Positions 1-9,739 of a stretch of 64,000 nt of DNA are shown in pieces. The notes under the pieces were generated by a model. The model worked only from the letters and a program-made list of their open reading frames with translations, was not told where the DNA came from and searched no databases. Made by a program: the position numbers and the translations under genes. Position 1 is the first letter of the stretch. Each line of letters begins with the position of its first letter. Source of the DNA: Dyadobacter sp. LHD-138 (lineage in GTDB: Bacteria > Bacteroidota > Bacteroidia > Cytophagales > Spirosomataceae); NCBI RefSeq assembly GCF_030929615.1, contig NZ_JAVFVU010000032.1, forward strand, positions 31,756-95,755, read 5' to 3'.

Positions 1-2449
1 TGGGGTAATTCTGGTTACGACCAAAAAGGGGGAAATTGGCAAACCCAAGGTCAGTTATTCGGGTTATTATCAGATTAACAAAGTGACCAACACACCCCGG
101 CCATACACCGGTTACGAATTTGCGGTAATCAGCACTGAGAATGAAATAAATACGGGCAGGGCACCGGGATCAACGACTTTTTCGAAGGATGACCTTGAAA
201 AATACCGCGATGGGACCTATCCCAGTACAGATTGGTACGGGCTTGTGATGAGAAACCAGACGCCCATGAAAAATCATACGATAAGTGTCTCAGGCGGGAG
301 TGAGCGGATTAAATACTTTACTTCAATGGGGTTACTTGACGAAATGGGTTTATGGAAAAGTGGCGACCTGAATTACAAAAAATACAATATCCGCTCCAAT
401 GTTACTGGTCAGATTACGGATGACCTCGAAGCCATAGTGAGCATAGATGCCCTGCTTGACAATAAAAATGAACCCGGGGCGCCGGCCTATGTAGATGGTG
501 GAATTGGCGGAACATATTTTTCGCTCTTCATGCAAAACCCTACGGTCCCCGTATTTGCCAATAACAATCCCGATTACCTCAGTGACACGTTCGATGGGCA
601 GCATCCGCTGGCAATCACGAACTCAAGTATTGGGGGCTACACTAAAACCAAGAACAAAACATTTCAGGGGAGCTTTTCGCTGAATTATAAAATACCGGTA
701 ATCAAGGGTTTAAGTGCCAAGTTTATGTATGGTTATTACAATCAGGATCGGTTCATGAAATCATGGAAACCCAAATTTCTGATGTACACCTACGCAAAGG
801 AAACAGACACGTATACCAATTCAAGTACGAAAAACAATCCGTCTAATATGTCGGAAGACTACGCGACTTTCCAGCGCACAACCCTTTTGGGACAAATGAC
901 CTACAATACCGTTCTCGCAAAAAAACACGGTATCAAGGCCGCGCTGGTATTTGAGGAACGGCGTGAGCAGTCAGACAATATGTTTGCAAAGAAAGAATTT
1001 GACCTGAATGTCGACCAGCTTTTTGCAGGATTATCGAAGAATGCCGTCGTTAATTCAACGAATATTTTCCAGAATGATAACCAGAATGTGATCGGAAGAA
1101 TTAACTACGATTTCATGTCCAAATATCTTTTCGAATTCGGATTTAATTACGGAGGATCGTCCAAATTTCCAAGTAAGAAACGTTGGGGCTTTTTCCCTTA
1201 TGCATCCGGGGGATGGCGGATCTCTGATGAAAATTTTTTCAAAAATCTGCTTCCCTCCGTTTCAAACTTGAAACTGAGAGGCTCATGGGGCGAAATGGGT
1301 GATGATGGCGCTTCGTCATTCCAGTTTTTGACAGGCTATACTTATCCAAACGGAAATTACTACTTCAACGACGGAATTGTTTCAGGACTGGGTTTCAGAG
1401 GTATTCCCAACCCGAATATCACCTGGTATACGGTTACTTCGAAAAATATCGGTGTCGATCTGGACGTAAACAACGGGATGATCAATATGTCACTCGACTT
1501 GTTTCAGCGTGACCGCTCGGGTCTCTTGGGAACCCGTGTGCTGACGATTCCCGGAACTGTCGGCGCGAACCTGCCCCAGGAAAATCTGAACAAAGACATG
1601 AAACGGGGTTTCGAACTCGTTATCGGTCATTCGAAAAGAAGCGGTAACCTTAAATATTCGATATCGGCAAACGTAACGTATACACGAGGTCGTTCTTCTT
1701 ATATTGAAAGAGTTCCTGATGCCAATTCGTACCTGAACTGGCGGAACAATATGACCAACAGATGGGATAACCTGACATGGGGCTATAAATATCTGGGCCA
1801 ATTTCAGACGCAGGAAGAAATCTTCAGCGCACCATTACAGGATAATCAGGGAAACAAAACAATGCGTCCGGGAGACCTGAAATACGAAGACGTCAACAAG
1901 GATGGTATTATCAGTGATCTGGATGTTGTTCCGATCGGAAGAGGGAATATTCCCGATATTAACTTCGGTATCAGTGGCTCTGTAAGCTACAAACAGTTCG
2001 ATGCAAACGTCCTTTTTCAGGGCGCCTCCAACTATAATTACAACTTTCAGGGGCCGGGCACCTGGTACATGGGCGGGCCTCTGACCTGGGCAGGACGCAA
2101 CGGGCTCAGCTACTTTACGGACCGCTGGCATCACGAAGACCTGTATGACGTCAATAGTCCGTGGGTGCCAGGCAAATTTCCTTCGACCGGATATCCGGCT
2201 TCAAACAAATGGAATTCGTCCTTTTGGCTGCAAAGCGCACGATATATGCGTTTGAAAAGCCTGGAATTAGGCTATACATTCAGTCCGTCTGTTCTTAACA
2301 GGATCGGTGCGCAAAACATTAGGATATACGTCAGTGGCTTTAATCTGTTCACCTGGACAAAATTGAAGTTTGTTGACCCGGAACGCGGAACCGAACTGAC
2401 TTACCCGATCACGAAAAATTACAATTTGGGGATTAACATTACTTTCTGA
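1..2449 (+). CDS. SusC/RagA-family TonB-linked outer-membrane receptor, 3' part
   Basis: This is the C-terminal part of a SusC-type TonB-dependent transporter, which with its SusD partner imports glycans or other oligomers across the outer membrane. The reading frame is open to the left window edge (codons from base 2), and the first visible residues are GVILVTTKKG, the conserved end of the SusC plug domain, so the gene starts upstream and the ATG at 83 is internal. The rest is the 22-strand barrel: alternating aromatic and polar segments, the late motif RPGDLKYEDVNKDG, and a terminal beta strand ending LGINITF with a C-terminal Phe typical of outer-membrane barrels. The stop is 8 bp before the susD ATG, so they are co-transcribed. 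Substrate cannot be read from the sequence; the dehydrogenase and sugar epimerase downstream suggest a sugar. Confidence 0.95.
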   Translation, partial: GVILVTTKKGEIGKPKVSYSGYYQINKVTNTPRPYTGYEFAVISTENEINTGRAPGSTTFSKDDLEKYRDGTYPSTDWYGLVMRNQTPMKNHTISVSGGSERIKYFTSMGLLDEMGLWKSGDLNYKKYNIRSNVTGQITDDLEAIVSIDALLDNKNEPGAPAYVDGGIGGTYFSLFMQNPTVPVFANNNPDYLSDTFDGQHPLAITNSSIGGYTKTKNKTFQGSFSLNYKIPVIKGLSAKFMYGYYNQDRFMKSWKPKFLMYTYAKETDTYTNSSTKNNPSNMSEDYATFQRTTLLGQMTYNTVLAKKHGIKAALVFEERREQSDNMFAKKEFDLNVDQLFAGLSKNAVVNSTNIFQNDNQNVIGRINYDFMSKYLFEFGFNYGGSSKFPSKKRWGFFPYASGGWRISDENFFKNLLPSVSNLKLRGSWGEMGDDGASSFQFLTGYTYPNGNYYFNDGIVSGLGFRGIPNPNITWYTVTSKNIGVDLDVNNGMINMSLDLFQRDRSGLLGTRVLTIPGTVGANLPQENLNKDMKRGFELVIGHSKRSGNLKYSISANVTYTRGRSSYIERVPDANSYLNWRNNMTNRWDNLTWGYKYLGQFQTQEEIFSAPLQDNQGNKTMRPGDLKYEDVNKDGIISDLDVVPIGRGNIPDINFGISGSVSYKQFDANVLFQGASNYNYNFQGPGTWYMGGPLTWAGRNGLSYFTDRWHHEDLYDVNSPWVPGKFPSTGYPASNKWNSSFWLQSARYMRLKSLELGYTFSPSVLNRIGAQNIRIYVSGFNLFTWTKLKFVDPERGTELTYPITKNYNLGINITF

Positions 2450-2457
2450 GAAATAGT

Positions 2458-4227
2458 ATGAAAACTAAACTATTACACATCTTATCGGCCTTGTTGTTTG
2501 GAACGCTGATGAATTCATGCAACGATAAAAGGCTGGATATTAAACCGCTGGATATACTTTCCAATGAACAGGTTTTTCAGAGCGAAGCGGCCATCACGGC
2601 TTACATGGCCAGCCTTTACACGGCCATGCCGATGGAAGATTTCAATTTCGGCGGTTTTGCCAGTAACACAGACGAAGCGGGCATTGGAATGACTTTGGCA
2701 AACAGTGTGCGAGGTGGAACGAGTACGCAGTGGTGGGGATATGGTAATGTACGGAATGTGAATAATTTACTGGAAAATCTTCCGGCGGCCAAAATAGGTG
2801 AAACGCTGAAAAAAACGCTGACCGGAGAAGCTAAATTTATTCGTGCCTACTATTATCTTGCCATGGTTAAACGATATGGTGGCATCCCGATCATAAAGGA
2901 AGTGCAGAATTACACAGGAGATAATATTTCGGAACTTCAGGTGTCAAGAAATACAGAAAAAGAAGTGTACGATTTCATAGCGGGCGATCTGGATGAAGCT
3001 GCGTCGCTACTTCCTGAAACGAATGCAAAAGGGCGGGTTGGGAAATATGCCGCGCTGGCCCTGAAATCCCGGGCGATGCTTTATGCGGCCTCGTCGGCTA
3101 AGTATGGTCATGTGTTGTTGAACGGTGTATTGGGAATTCCTGCCGCCGATGCACCCAAATATTGGCAGGTTTCTATGGATGCGGCAAGGGCAGTAATTGC
3201 TTCAAACAAATACGTTTTGTATGATAAGGTGCCCAATAAACAAACAAATTTTGAGCAGCTTTTTCTGGACCGCGACAATCCTGAATCAATTTTGTCCCGT
3301 TTTTTCTCATATCCTGATAAGACGCACAACTACGATCGCAATGTCATTCCATTCGGTATCCGGGGCCCGGATGGCTATGGATCAGGAACCGGCCCGACCC
3401 TGGAACTTGTCGAACAATACGAATACACGGACGGATCTCCCGGAATTATCAAAATTGGTACACCTGAAAATCCGGTTTATTATACCAATCCAACCGATCT
3501 GTTCAAAGATTTTGACCCGAGAATGCGCGCAACGGTCATTGTACCCTTCGACGAATGGAAGGGAAGTGTGATCGATGTGCAGGCGGGAATTTATGACCAG
3601 GGGAAAAAGTGGGAAAGTGGTGACTATACTGCGTTGTATAATTTAGCAACCCACAAGCCAGACAACGCCAACGGAACCCTTCATATTGTAGGACTGAGTG
3701 GTTTCGGGACTGTCGGTTCCGAGAAATCGGCCTCTGGTTTTTATGTAAAAAAATACATGGACCCGAGCCTCGAAAGATCAAGGGTACGAACACTCGGCTC
3801 TTCGCAGCCGTGGGTTGAGCTTCGCTACGCGGAAGTCCTCCTGAATTATGCAGAGGCTGCCATGGAGCTTGGAAATGTGGCTGAGGCAAGGGATAAGGTT
3901 AACCTGATACGTGCCAGGGCTGGCATTGTTACGCTGAAAGATGCTGACGTTACGATTGAAAAAGTACGTCACGAACGCCTTGTGGAACTCGCATTCGAGA
4001 ACCACCGGTGGTGGGATTACAGAAGATGGAGGTTGTCGGACAAATTATTCAACAATACCAAGCCTACGGCATTAAAACCATATTATGACGTGGATAAAAA
4101 AGCGTATAGGTTTGAAAGGTCAGTAAGCATTTCTTATAAAACTTTCGGTGTAGAGGTTTACTATGAGCGCATCGATCCTGCGGAATTGGCAAAAAATCCG
4201 AAACTGGTGCAGAATCCCAACTACTAA
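2458..4227 (+). CDS. SusD/RagB-family nutrient-binding outer-membrane lipoprotein
   Basis: Surface lipoprotein that forms the lid on the SusC channel and binds the substrate. The N-terminus is a lipoprotein signal with lipobox LMNSC (Cys21). The SusD alpha-helical scaffold follows: KFIRAYYYLAMVKRYGGIPI near residues 128-147 and ELRYAEVLLNYAEAA near 458-472, then the C-terminal RHERLVELAFENHRWWDYRRW, all hallmarks of the SusD/RagB family. The 589-aa length is normal. It sits 8 bp after the SusC stop and 19 bp before the DUF3823 gene, so it is the second gene of an operon. Family assignment is firm; ligand is unknown. Confidence 0.95.
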   Translation: MKTKLLHILSALLFGTLMNSCNDKRLDIKPLDILSNEQVFQSEAAITAYMASLYTAMPMEDFNFGGFASNTDEAGIGMTLANSVRGGTSTQWWGYGNVRNVNNLLENLPAAKIGETLKKTLTGEAKFIRAYYYLAMVKRYGGIPIIKEVQNYTGDNISELQVSRNTEKEVYDFIAGDLDEAASLLPETNAKGRVGKYAALALKSRAMLYAASSAKYGHVLLNGVLGIPAADAPKYWQVSMDAARAVIASNKYVLYDKVPNKQTNFEQLFLDRDNPESILSRFFSYPDKTHNYDRNVIPFGIRGPDGYGSGTGPTLELVEQYEYTDGSPGIIKIGTPENPVYYTNPTDLFKDFDPRMRATVIVPFDEWKGSVIDVQAGIYDQGKKWESGDYTALYNLATHKPDNANGTLHIVGLSGFGTVGSEKSASGFYVKKYMDPSLERSRVRTLGSSQPWVELRYAEVLLNYAEAAMELGNVAEARDKVNLIRARAGIVTLKDADVTIEKVRHERLVELAFENHRWWDYRRWRLSDKLFNNTKPTALKPYYDVDKKAYRFERSVSISYKTFGVEVYYERIDPAELAKNPKLVQNPNY

Positions 4228-4246
4228 CTGTTAAAGACTTTATACC

Positions 4247-4933
4247 ATGAAAAACATAAGTATAACCCTGATATTTGGAGTGTTGACAATGCTGTGCTCG
4301 TGCGCCAAAATTGATAATTACGTAGCTCCGAATGGGGGTGTTCATGGCATTTTGACTGATAAAATCACCAAGGAAAATTTCCAGTCTGAACAGCCCAATG
4401 GATTTACAGTCAAGTTGTTTGAAAAAGGCGGGAAGCAGAATTCGCCGATCGTGTTTCAGGGGAAACCTAACGGATCATATGAAAACGCATTTGTCTTCCA
4501 AAATGATTACAGGTTGCTGGTAACGGAAGGGGCGTTTTTTGCGTTGGACACGGTCGCCGTCAACATTGGAAAGAGCGCGGAGACAAATTTTGAGGTGATG
4601 CCTTTCCTGGCCGTGATGAATCCTGTCGCCACAGCGGAAAGTGGAAAAATTACCGTAAGTTATCGCCTGAAAAGAGAACAGGTGGGGCATAAAATTATTG
4701 AGCGAAAAGTACTGGTTTCGAAAGTGCCGACGGTTAACAATTCCGTATTTGATTTCAAAACGCAAACCGACTTGACTGCTCTTGACGATACAGCGATACT
4801 GGCCGCCAATTATGCTGACACAGTTAGCGGGCTGGTTTCGGGGCAAACTTACTATGTCAGGGTCGCCGCGCGTACAGACAATGTGCTTAAAAAATACAAT
4901 TACAGCAAAATCTTTACTGTGAAAATGCCATAA
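4247..4933 (+). CDS. DUF3823 domain lipoprotein of a SusCD operon
   Basis: A 228-aa lipoprotein (lipobox MLCSC, lipidated Cys probably Cys19). The sequence DNYVAPNGGVHGILTD followed by an EQPNGFTVKLFE stretch matches the N-terminal pattern of DUF3823, a family found almost only behind SusC/SusD pairs in Bacteroidetes. The fold appears to be two beta-rich domains: a carboxypeptidase-regulatory-like first half (about residues 25-115) and a fibronectin-like second half (about 120-228, ending YYVRVAARTDNVLKKYNYS). It probably serves as an accessory surface glycan-binding protein of the transporter; that role is inferred from position. It starts 19 bp after susD. Confidence 0.85.
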   Translation: MKNISITLIFGVLTMLCSCAKIDNYVAPNGGVHGILTDKITKENFQSEQPNGFTVKLFEKGGKQNSPIVFQGKPNGSYENAFVFQNDYRLLVTEGAFFALDTVAVNIGKSAETNFEVMPFLAVMNPVATAESGKITVSYRLKREQVGHKIIERKVLVSKVPTVNNSVFDFKTQTDLTALDDTAILAANYADTVSGLVSGQTYYVRVAARTDNVLKKYNYSKIFTVKMP

Positions 4934-5017
4934 AAATATTAGCCATGAATTAACTATCAGGTTATAAAAATGAATCGTAAGACCGCTTTGATCCTCGTAT
5001 TAAAATAAGAAACGAAA

Positions 5018-8000
5018 ATGAGTATGTCATTAAACAGCTGGCTGATCGTCAGCTACACAGGAATGTTTTTGCTTGGAATGGCTGGCTGCAAGCCCGCGCA
5101 TAAGGAAGCAGGAAGGCAAAACGACCGGGCAAAATACAGCGACAATGTCAGGACAACGGAATTCCGTACGCCGGAAGAAGAACGTCTTGGCTTTACGCTG
5201 CCCGAAGGTTTTGAAATAACACTTTTCGCCTCCGAGCCGGATATAACCAAACCGATGAATATGGAATTTGATGACCGTGGCAGACTCTGGGTAACACAAT
5301 CGTCCGAGTATCCCTTACCTGCGGCACCGGGGAAGGGGACGGACAGAGTCACGATCCTGGAAGATACCAACGGGGACGGAAAAGCGGACGTCTTTACGCC
5401 ATTCAACAACAGGCTCAATATTCCGATTGGCATTTTGCCGGTCAGCGACGGGGCATTTACGTACAGCATTCCCAATGTGACCCATTACAAAGACAGCAAC
5501 GGAGACGGAAAATCTGATCAGGAGCAAGTTGTGTTGGGTCCATTTGGCCATCGGGATACGCACGGTATGGTAAGTAACCTGGTCCGCGGTTTTGACGGCT
5601 GGATTTACGCTTGCCATGGTTTTACCAACGCTTCTAACGTCGCAGGAACGGATGGGGACACAATAAAAATGGTATCAGGAAATACTTTTCGGTTCAAGCC
5701 TGATGGTAGCCGGGCGGAGCAAACGACATTTGGCCGGGTAAATCCATTTGGAAACGCCTTTGATGAAATGGGAAACCTGTATTCTGTGGACTGTCATTCC
5801 AAGCCAATTTATCAGTTGATCAATGGCGCAGAGTATCCGCATTTCGGTAAAAAAGCGCCAGGAATCGGATTTGCACCGGAAATGATGAGCTATGAGCTCG
5901 GTTCTACGGCGATTTCTGGCTTGGTTTATTACACAGGCCTGCAATTTCCGGAGGAATACCGGCACAGTTTCTTCAACGGGGATGTCGTGACCTGCCAGAT
6001 CAACCGCAACACGGTTACTTACAAAGGTTCAACGCCTGTGTCGAAAAGAGAACCAGATTTTCTTAAGAGTGACGACTCTTGGTTCCGCCCGGTGGACATG
6101 AAAGTTGGGCCCGATGGCGCGCTTTATGTAGCAGATTTCTACAATCGGATCATTGGCCATTATGAGGTAGCACTGAACCATCCCGGTCGGGACCGTGTCA
6201 GCGGACGCATCTGGAAGATTACGTACAAAGGAAATAAACCGCATCAGAACCTGCCGGTTAAAGACTGGTCGAAGGCCACTTTACCAGAACTCCTTGCCGG
6301 ACTGGCCCATCCTCAGCTGAACATGCGCATGAAAATTGCTGACAGGCTGACCGACGATTGGAAGGAAAAAGCCATTGAACCGATTAAACAAATGATAGGT
6401 GCCGACGAACCGGAAGCAAAGGTATTTGTACAAGGATTATGGATTCTGCATAGGCTTAATGCGCTCCCGGAAACTACACTGAAAGCTGCGCTGATGGATA
6501 AAGATCCGGTAATAAAGATTCATGCTTTAAGGATTTTACAAGATCAAAAACAACTGGCTCCTCCATATCATGACGTCGTTTTGCAGGCACTCACAAGCTC
6601 AGATCCAAATATTGCCCGTACCGCCGCGGCTGTGCTCGGCAATTTCCCGGATACGAAAAGCCTGGCACCACTGACGGCCTTATATGAAAAATCAGACCCG
6701 GAAGATTCGCACCTGCGCTACACGACACTGGTTGCCATACGTAACACATTACGCGACAAAAAAGTCATGCAGGAAGTTGCGACCATAAGCTGGACGTCAG
6801 CGCAAATTGAAATATTGACCAAAACGTTGACGGATGTTCCCTCCGCTCAGGGAGCAGCTTTCGTCTTGACACAACTCAGGAACGATCAGCTTCCGGCAGG
6901 CAAGTTGCCGGAATATATCGGTTATGCAAGCCGCTATGTTCCGGCCGGAAAACTGGAAGAAATTATTCCAATAATACGTAAAAAACTGAGTGGTAATATT
7001 GGCAAGGAATTCGCTGTATACAGCACCATGCTTACTGGTATCGCACAAAGTGGTGGTGCCACGAGCGCACAAATGAAGGCGTGGGGCACTGACCTGGCAA
7101 AGCGAAGCCTGTCTTCGATCGATGAAAAAACGGAGCCCTGGAAAATATCTCCACTGGAAAAGTCAGGAGAAACCAGCTCCTGGATTATTTCAGAGGACAT
7201 TGCCAGCCCAACATTCAAAGCCAATCGCATGCTTGTCGGGCAACGGGCAACGACGTCCCGTATTATTTCGGCGCCTTTTGAACTTCCGTCATCCATGCAA
7301 CTGAATGTGTTCGATAATGACATTTTCAACAGTGATTTAAAAACTGGCGCGTCTAAAAATTCGGTGCGAATCAGGCTTGCATCCAGTGGCAAACTGATTT
7401 CTGAGCATCGGTTTAAAGAGAAAAAGGAGGCCAGGAATGATGATGTGATCAAACATGTTGCCTTTGACCTAAAATCATACAAAGGCCAACTTGGTTACAT
7501 TGAAATCACTGACAGCTCCCGAACCGCCTCCATAGGTGTTAGTCAGTCGGAACCTGCGTTTCTTACCTTTTCGGGAAGCAGTCCGGAGGAGCTCACCACA
7601 CAGCGTATACAGGCTGCTCAGTTAGCCGGAAAGCTAAAAATCATAGCCTTACAGCCAGCGTTAAAGAATTTGTTACAGGCTCGATGGACTGATTTCAGGG
7701 TCCGGGCGGCGGCAGCCGATGCGTTGATGGAGATAGCGCCAGGTGAAAATGCGGCCATGGTGACAAAGACATTCTCCGATCGTACGGAGCCTGGAACATT
7801 CAGGCAAAAGCTTGCAGTTTCGTTGGGACAAGCACCAACACCAGTTGTGTATGACCAGCTTGAAAAAGAGTTGTCCGGCGCAGCCAGGCCCTTGCAGGTG
7901 GTCATTGCGTCGGTATTGAGCAATGAAAAAAAGGGCATCGAATACCTGATCAGCGCTTTGAAGCAGGAACAGATAGGTGCTGACATCCTCTTTGAAACAT

Positions 8001-8545
8001 CAGTCGCCGAGAAACTAGCCTTGAAAGCTTCTGTTTCTCACCAGAAACAATTGGCGGTTATCACTGCGAACGGAGCGGGTGAAAGGGCAGAAAGGCTTGC
8101 ATTGATTCAGACTCGTTTGGACGGACTGGGGATTGCCAAAACCTCGGCGGTGGCCGGAAAGGAAGTTTTTACAGTCAATTGCAGCATGTGCCACCAGATC
8201 AGCGGAAATGGCGGGCTTGTCGGCCCACAGCTCGATGGTATTGGCAACTGGGGGCAAAAAGCACTTTCAGAGAAAATACTGGATCCCAACAGAAGTATTT
8301 CAGAGGCATTTCGTACGTATAATATTGTCCTTAAAAACGGTAAAGCACTGACTGGTTTATACCGGAGAACAGAGGGAGAAGTGATGGTATTCGCTAACCT
8401 GGATGGAAAGGAGTTTTCAGTCGGTAAAGGTGATATCAAGGAATACAAGGCGTCGAAATACACTTTGATGCCTGATCAGTTCAGGCACACGATTCCGGAA
8501 AAAGACTTCTATGCACTTGTTACGTACCTGCTCAGCTTAAAATAA
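5018..8545 (+). CDS. PVC-type membrane-bound dehydrogenase lipoprotein with HEAT repeats and C-terminal haem c domain
   Basis: A 1175-aa lipoprotein (lipobox GMAGC, Cys24). Domains in order: a beta-propeller of the PVC-type dehydrogenase family (about residues 60-410; LPEGFEITLFASEPDITKP, DDRGRLWVTQ, DTNGDGKAD, GPDGALYVADFYN); HEAT-like helical repeats (about 420-650); a beta-rich insertion (about 690-860); a second HEAT block (about 870-1000); and a terminal cytochrome c domain. The haem motif is C1055-S-M-C1058-H1059, with M1151 (TLMPDQF) as likely axial ligand. The family is common in Planctomycetes and Cytophagales; its substrate is unproven, but propeller plus haem implies oxidation of a sugar or alcohol with electrons passed to haem c in the periplasm. 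It is 84 bp after the DUF3823 gene and 42 bp before the epimerase, on the same strand. The domain calls are from motifs, not a search. Confidence 0.88.
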   Translation: MSMSLNSWLIVSYTGMFLLGMAGCKPAHKEAGRQNDRAKYSDNVRTTEFRTPEEERLGFTLPEGFEITLFASEPDITKPMNMEFDDRGRLWVTQSSEYPLPAAPGKGTDRVTILEDTNGDGKADVFTPFNNRLNIPIGILPVSDGAFTYSIPNVTHYKDSNGDGKSDQEQVVLGPFGHRDTHGMVSNLVRGFDGWIYACHGFTNASNVAGTDGDTIKMVSGNTFRFKPDGSRAEQTTFGRVNPFGNAFDEMGNLYSVDCHSKPIYQLINGAEYPHFGKKAPGIGFAPEMMSYELGSTAISGLVYYTGLQFPEEYRHSFFNGDVVTCQINRNTVTYKGSTPVSKREPDFLKSDDSWFRPVDMKVGPDGALYVADFYNRIIGHYEVALNHPGRDRVSGRIWKITYKGNKPHQNLPVKDWSKATLPELLAGLAHPQLNMRMKIADRLTDDWKEKAIEPIKQMIGADEPEAKVFVQGLWILHRLNALPETTLKAALMDKDPVIKIHALRILQDQKQLAPPYHDVVLQALTSSDPNIARTAAAVLGNFPDTKSLAPLTALYEKSDPEDSHLRYTTLVAIRNTLRDKKVMQEVATISWTSAQIEILTKTLTDVPSAQGAAFVLTQLRNDQLPAGKLPEYIGYASRYVPAGKLEEIIPIIRKKLSGNIGKEFAVYSTMLTGIAQSGGATSAQMKAWGTDLAKRSLSSIDEKTEPWKISPLEKSGETSSWIISEDIASPTFKANRMLVGQRATTSRIISAPFELPSSMQLNVFDNDIFNSDLKTGASKNSVRIRLASSGKLISEHRFKEKKEARNDDVIKHVAFDLKSYKGQLGYIEITDSSRTASIGVSQSEPAFLTFSGSSPEELTTQRIQAAQLAGKLKIIALQPALKNLLQARWTDFRVRAAAADALMEIAPGENAAMVTKTFSDRTEPGTFRQKLAVSLGQAPTPVVYDQLEKELSGAARPLQVVIASVLSNEKKGIEYLISALKQEQIGADILFETSVAEKLALKASVSHQKQLAVITANGAGERAERLALIQTRLDGLGIAKTSAVAGKEVFTVNCSMCHQISGNGGLVGPQLDGIGNWGQKALSEKILDPNRSISEAFRTYNIVLKNGKALTGLYRRTEGEVMVFANLDGKEFSVGKGDIKEYKASKYTLMPDQFRHTIPEKDFYALVTYLLSLK

Positions 8546-8587
8546 AAAAGAGTAGCAACTAAACATTAACAGAAAACCGCAAGACAA

Positions 8588-9466
8588 ATGAAATTCGGTA
8601 TTAACACTTTCCTGTTTACTTCCCCTTTCACAACAAAGGACATTTCTCTTTTTCCGACTTTCAAGGCCTGGGGTTTTGATTCTGTGGAGATTGCGTTGGA
8701 AGATGCTTCACATATCAATGCAAAAACAATCAGGCAAGCACTGGACGACAATGGGTTGATCTGCAATACCATCTGTGCCGCGTTGGGTCCCGGTCGCGAC
8801 TTGCGCGGGTCACCCAGGGATCAGGAAATGTCGCTTAAATATCTTTCGGAGGTGATGGAGATCATGCCCTTGCTGGGTTGCAAATTGCTCGCCGGTCCAC
8901 TGTATTCGTCGGTGGGGCGGGCAGAATTTGTATCCAAAGAGGAGTATAAACTGCAATGGGAACTGGTTGTCAAAAATCTGGGAAAACTTGCGGACCACGC
9001 CGTACAAGCGGGTTTAAAGATCGCGATCGAACCATTAAACCGTTACGAAACGGATTTTATAAATACCAGCGCGCAAGCGATGCAGATGCTTCATGACGTA
9101 AACAGCAGATCTCTTTATGTGCATCTGGACACTTTTCATATGAATCTGGAAGAAAAAGATCCTGCACAAGCTATATTAAATGTTGGAGATAAACTGGCTT
9201 TGTTACACGCTTCCGGAAGTGACCGTGGCACACCGGGAGGAGACCAGATCAATTGGGACAGGATTTTCTACGCACTGAACACAACGGGTTATGCAGGTGA
9301 CGTTGTGATCGAATCATTTACACCGGAAGTGAAAATTATCGCAAAGGCAGCTTCCATTTGGCGTAAGATTGAGCCTTCGGTCCAGACTATTGCGGTAGAA
9401 GGGTTGAAATTTTTAAAAAAATGCAGAAGCCAAGGACTCGTGCCCATGGGGTTACTGCAAAAATGA
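8588..9466 (+). CDS. Sugar (phosphate) isomerase/epimerase, D-tagatose/D-psicose 3-epimerase-like TIM barrel
   Basis: A 292-aa xylose-isomerase-like TIM barrel without a signal peptide, so cytoplasmic. The four metal-ligand segments of the tagatose/psicose 3-epimerase family are present: the Glu in IAIEPLNRYETDFIN, the Asp/His of HLDTFHMNLEE, the His of ALLHASGSDRGTPGG and the Glu of DVVIESFTPE. Such enzymes bind Mn or Mg and interconvert ketoses at C3, or act as related isomerases. As the last recognised gene of the SusCD operon it probably processes the imported or oxidised sugar. Exact substrate cannot be assigned; hydroxypyruvate isomerase-like or inosose-related activity are alternatives within the same fold. 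Confidence 0.88.
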   Translation: MKFGINTFLFTSPFTTKDISLFPTFKAWGFDSVEIALEDASHINAKTIRQALDDNGLICNTICAALGPGRDLRGSPRDQEMSLKYLSEVMEIMPLLGCKLLAGPLYSSVGRAEFVSKEEYKLQWELVVKNLGKLADHAVQAGLKIAIEPLNRYETDFINTSAQAMQMLHDVNSRSLYVHLDTFHMNLEEKDPAQAILNVGDKLALLHASGSDRGTPGGDQINWDRIFYALNTTGYAGDVVIESFTPEVKIIAKAASIWRKIEPSVQTIAVEGLKFLKKCRSQGLVPMGLLQK

Positions 9467-9627
9467 TAGTCCAAGGAAGATTAATTGGAGAATCGGACCT
9501 GTCACCATCTGCGATGGTTTGTCAACAATCGCAGATGGAATTGATTGTTGCCAACCGAAACGATGTTGCTGTCAATAACGGCGGTCGCGGCCAGACTTCC
9601 GGCTGGAGAATAAATATTTTCATTTAG
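9463..9627 (+). pseudogene. Possible decayed N-terminal fragment of a DUF4338/DruA-like gene
   Basis: A 54-codon frame whose ATG overlaps the epimerase stop (ATGA). Its first residues, IVQGRLIGESDL, resemble the start of DUF4338 proteins (DruA-like, often IS-associated), and a neighbouring frame carries FVNNRRWN, which resembles the next part of that family. The rest is not coherent. It is followed immediately by a foldback repeat. An alternative is that it is non-coding read-through with chance similarity; an 11-bp hairpin occupies 9505-9538. Confidence 0.2.
9505..9538 (+). terminator. Hairpin downstream of the SusCD-dehydrogenase operon
   Basis: An 11-bp perfect inverted repeat (CCATCTGCGAT / ATCGCAGATGG) with a 12-nt loop lies 39 bp after the epimerase stop. 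There is no T-run after it, so it may be a 3'-end-stabilising hairpin rather than an intrinsic terminator. Confidence 0.4.
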
Positions 9628-9630
9628 AAT

Positions 9631-9735
9631 TAAGTAGCAGTGAAAAATTAGTTTATATGATTGATTTTTATAATAAGCTATTAATCATTCGGTTACTGGG
9701 TTAATCGCATATAGCTAATTGCCAGCTGCTACTTA
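9631..9735. repeat. 105-bp foldback (MITE/REP-like) repeat, copy 1 of 3
   Basis: Ends are perfect 10-bp inverted repeats (TAAGTAGCAG / CTGCTACTTA), and the inner arms are also complementary (AATTAGTTTATATG against CATATAGCTAATT), so the whole unit can fold into one long imperfect hairpin. Near-identical units lie at 49638-49739 and 58956-59059. The TA at each outer edge could be a TA target duplication. No coding capacity was seen. Confidence 0.85.
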
Positions 9736-9739
9736 CATA

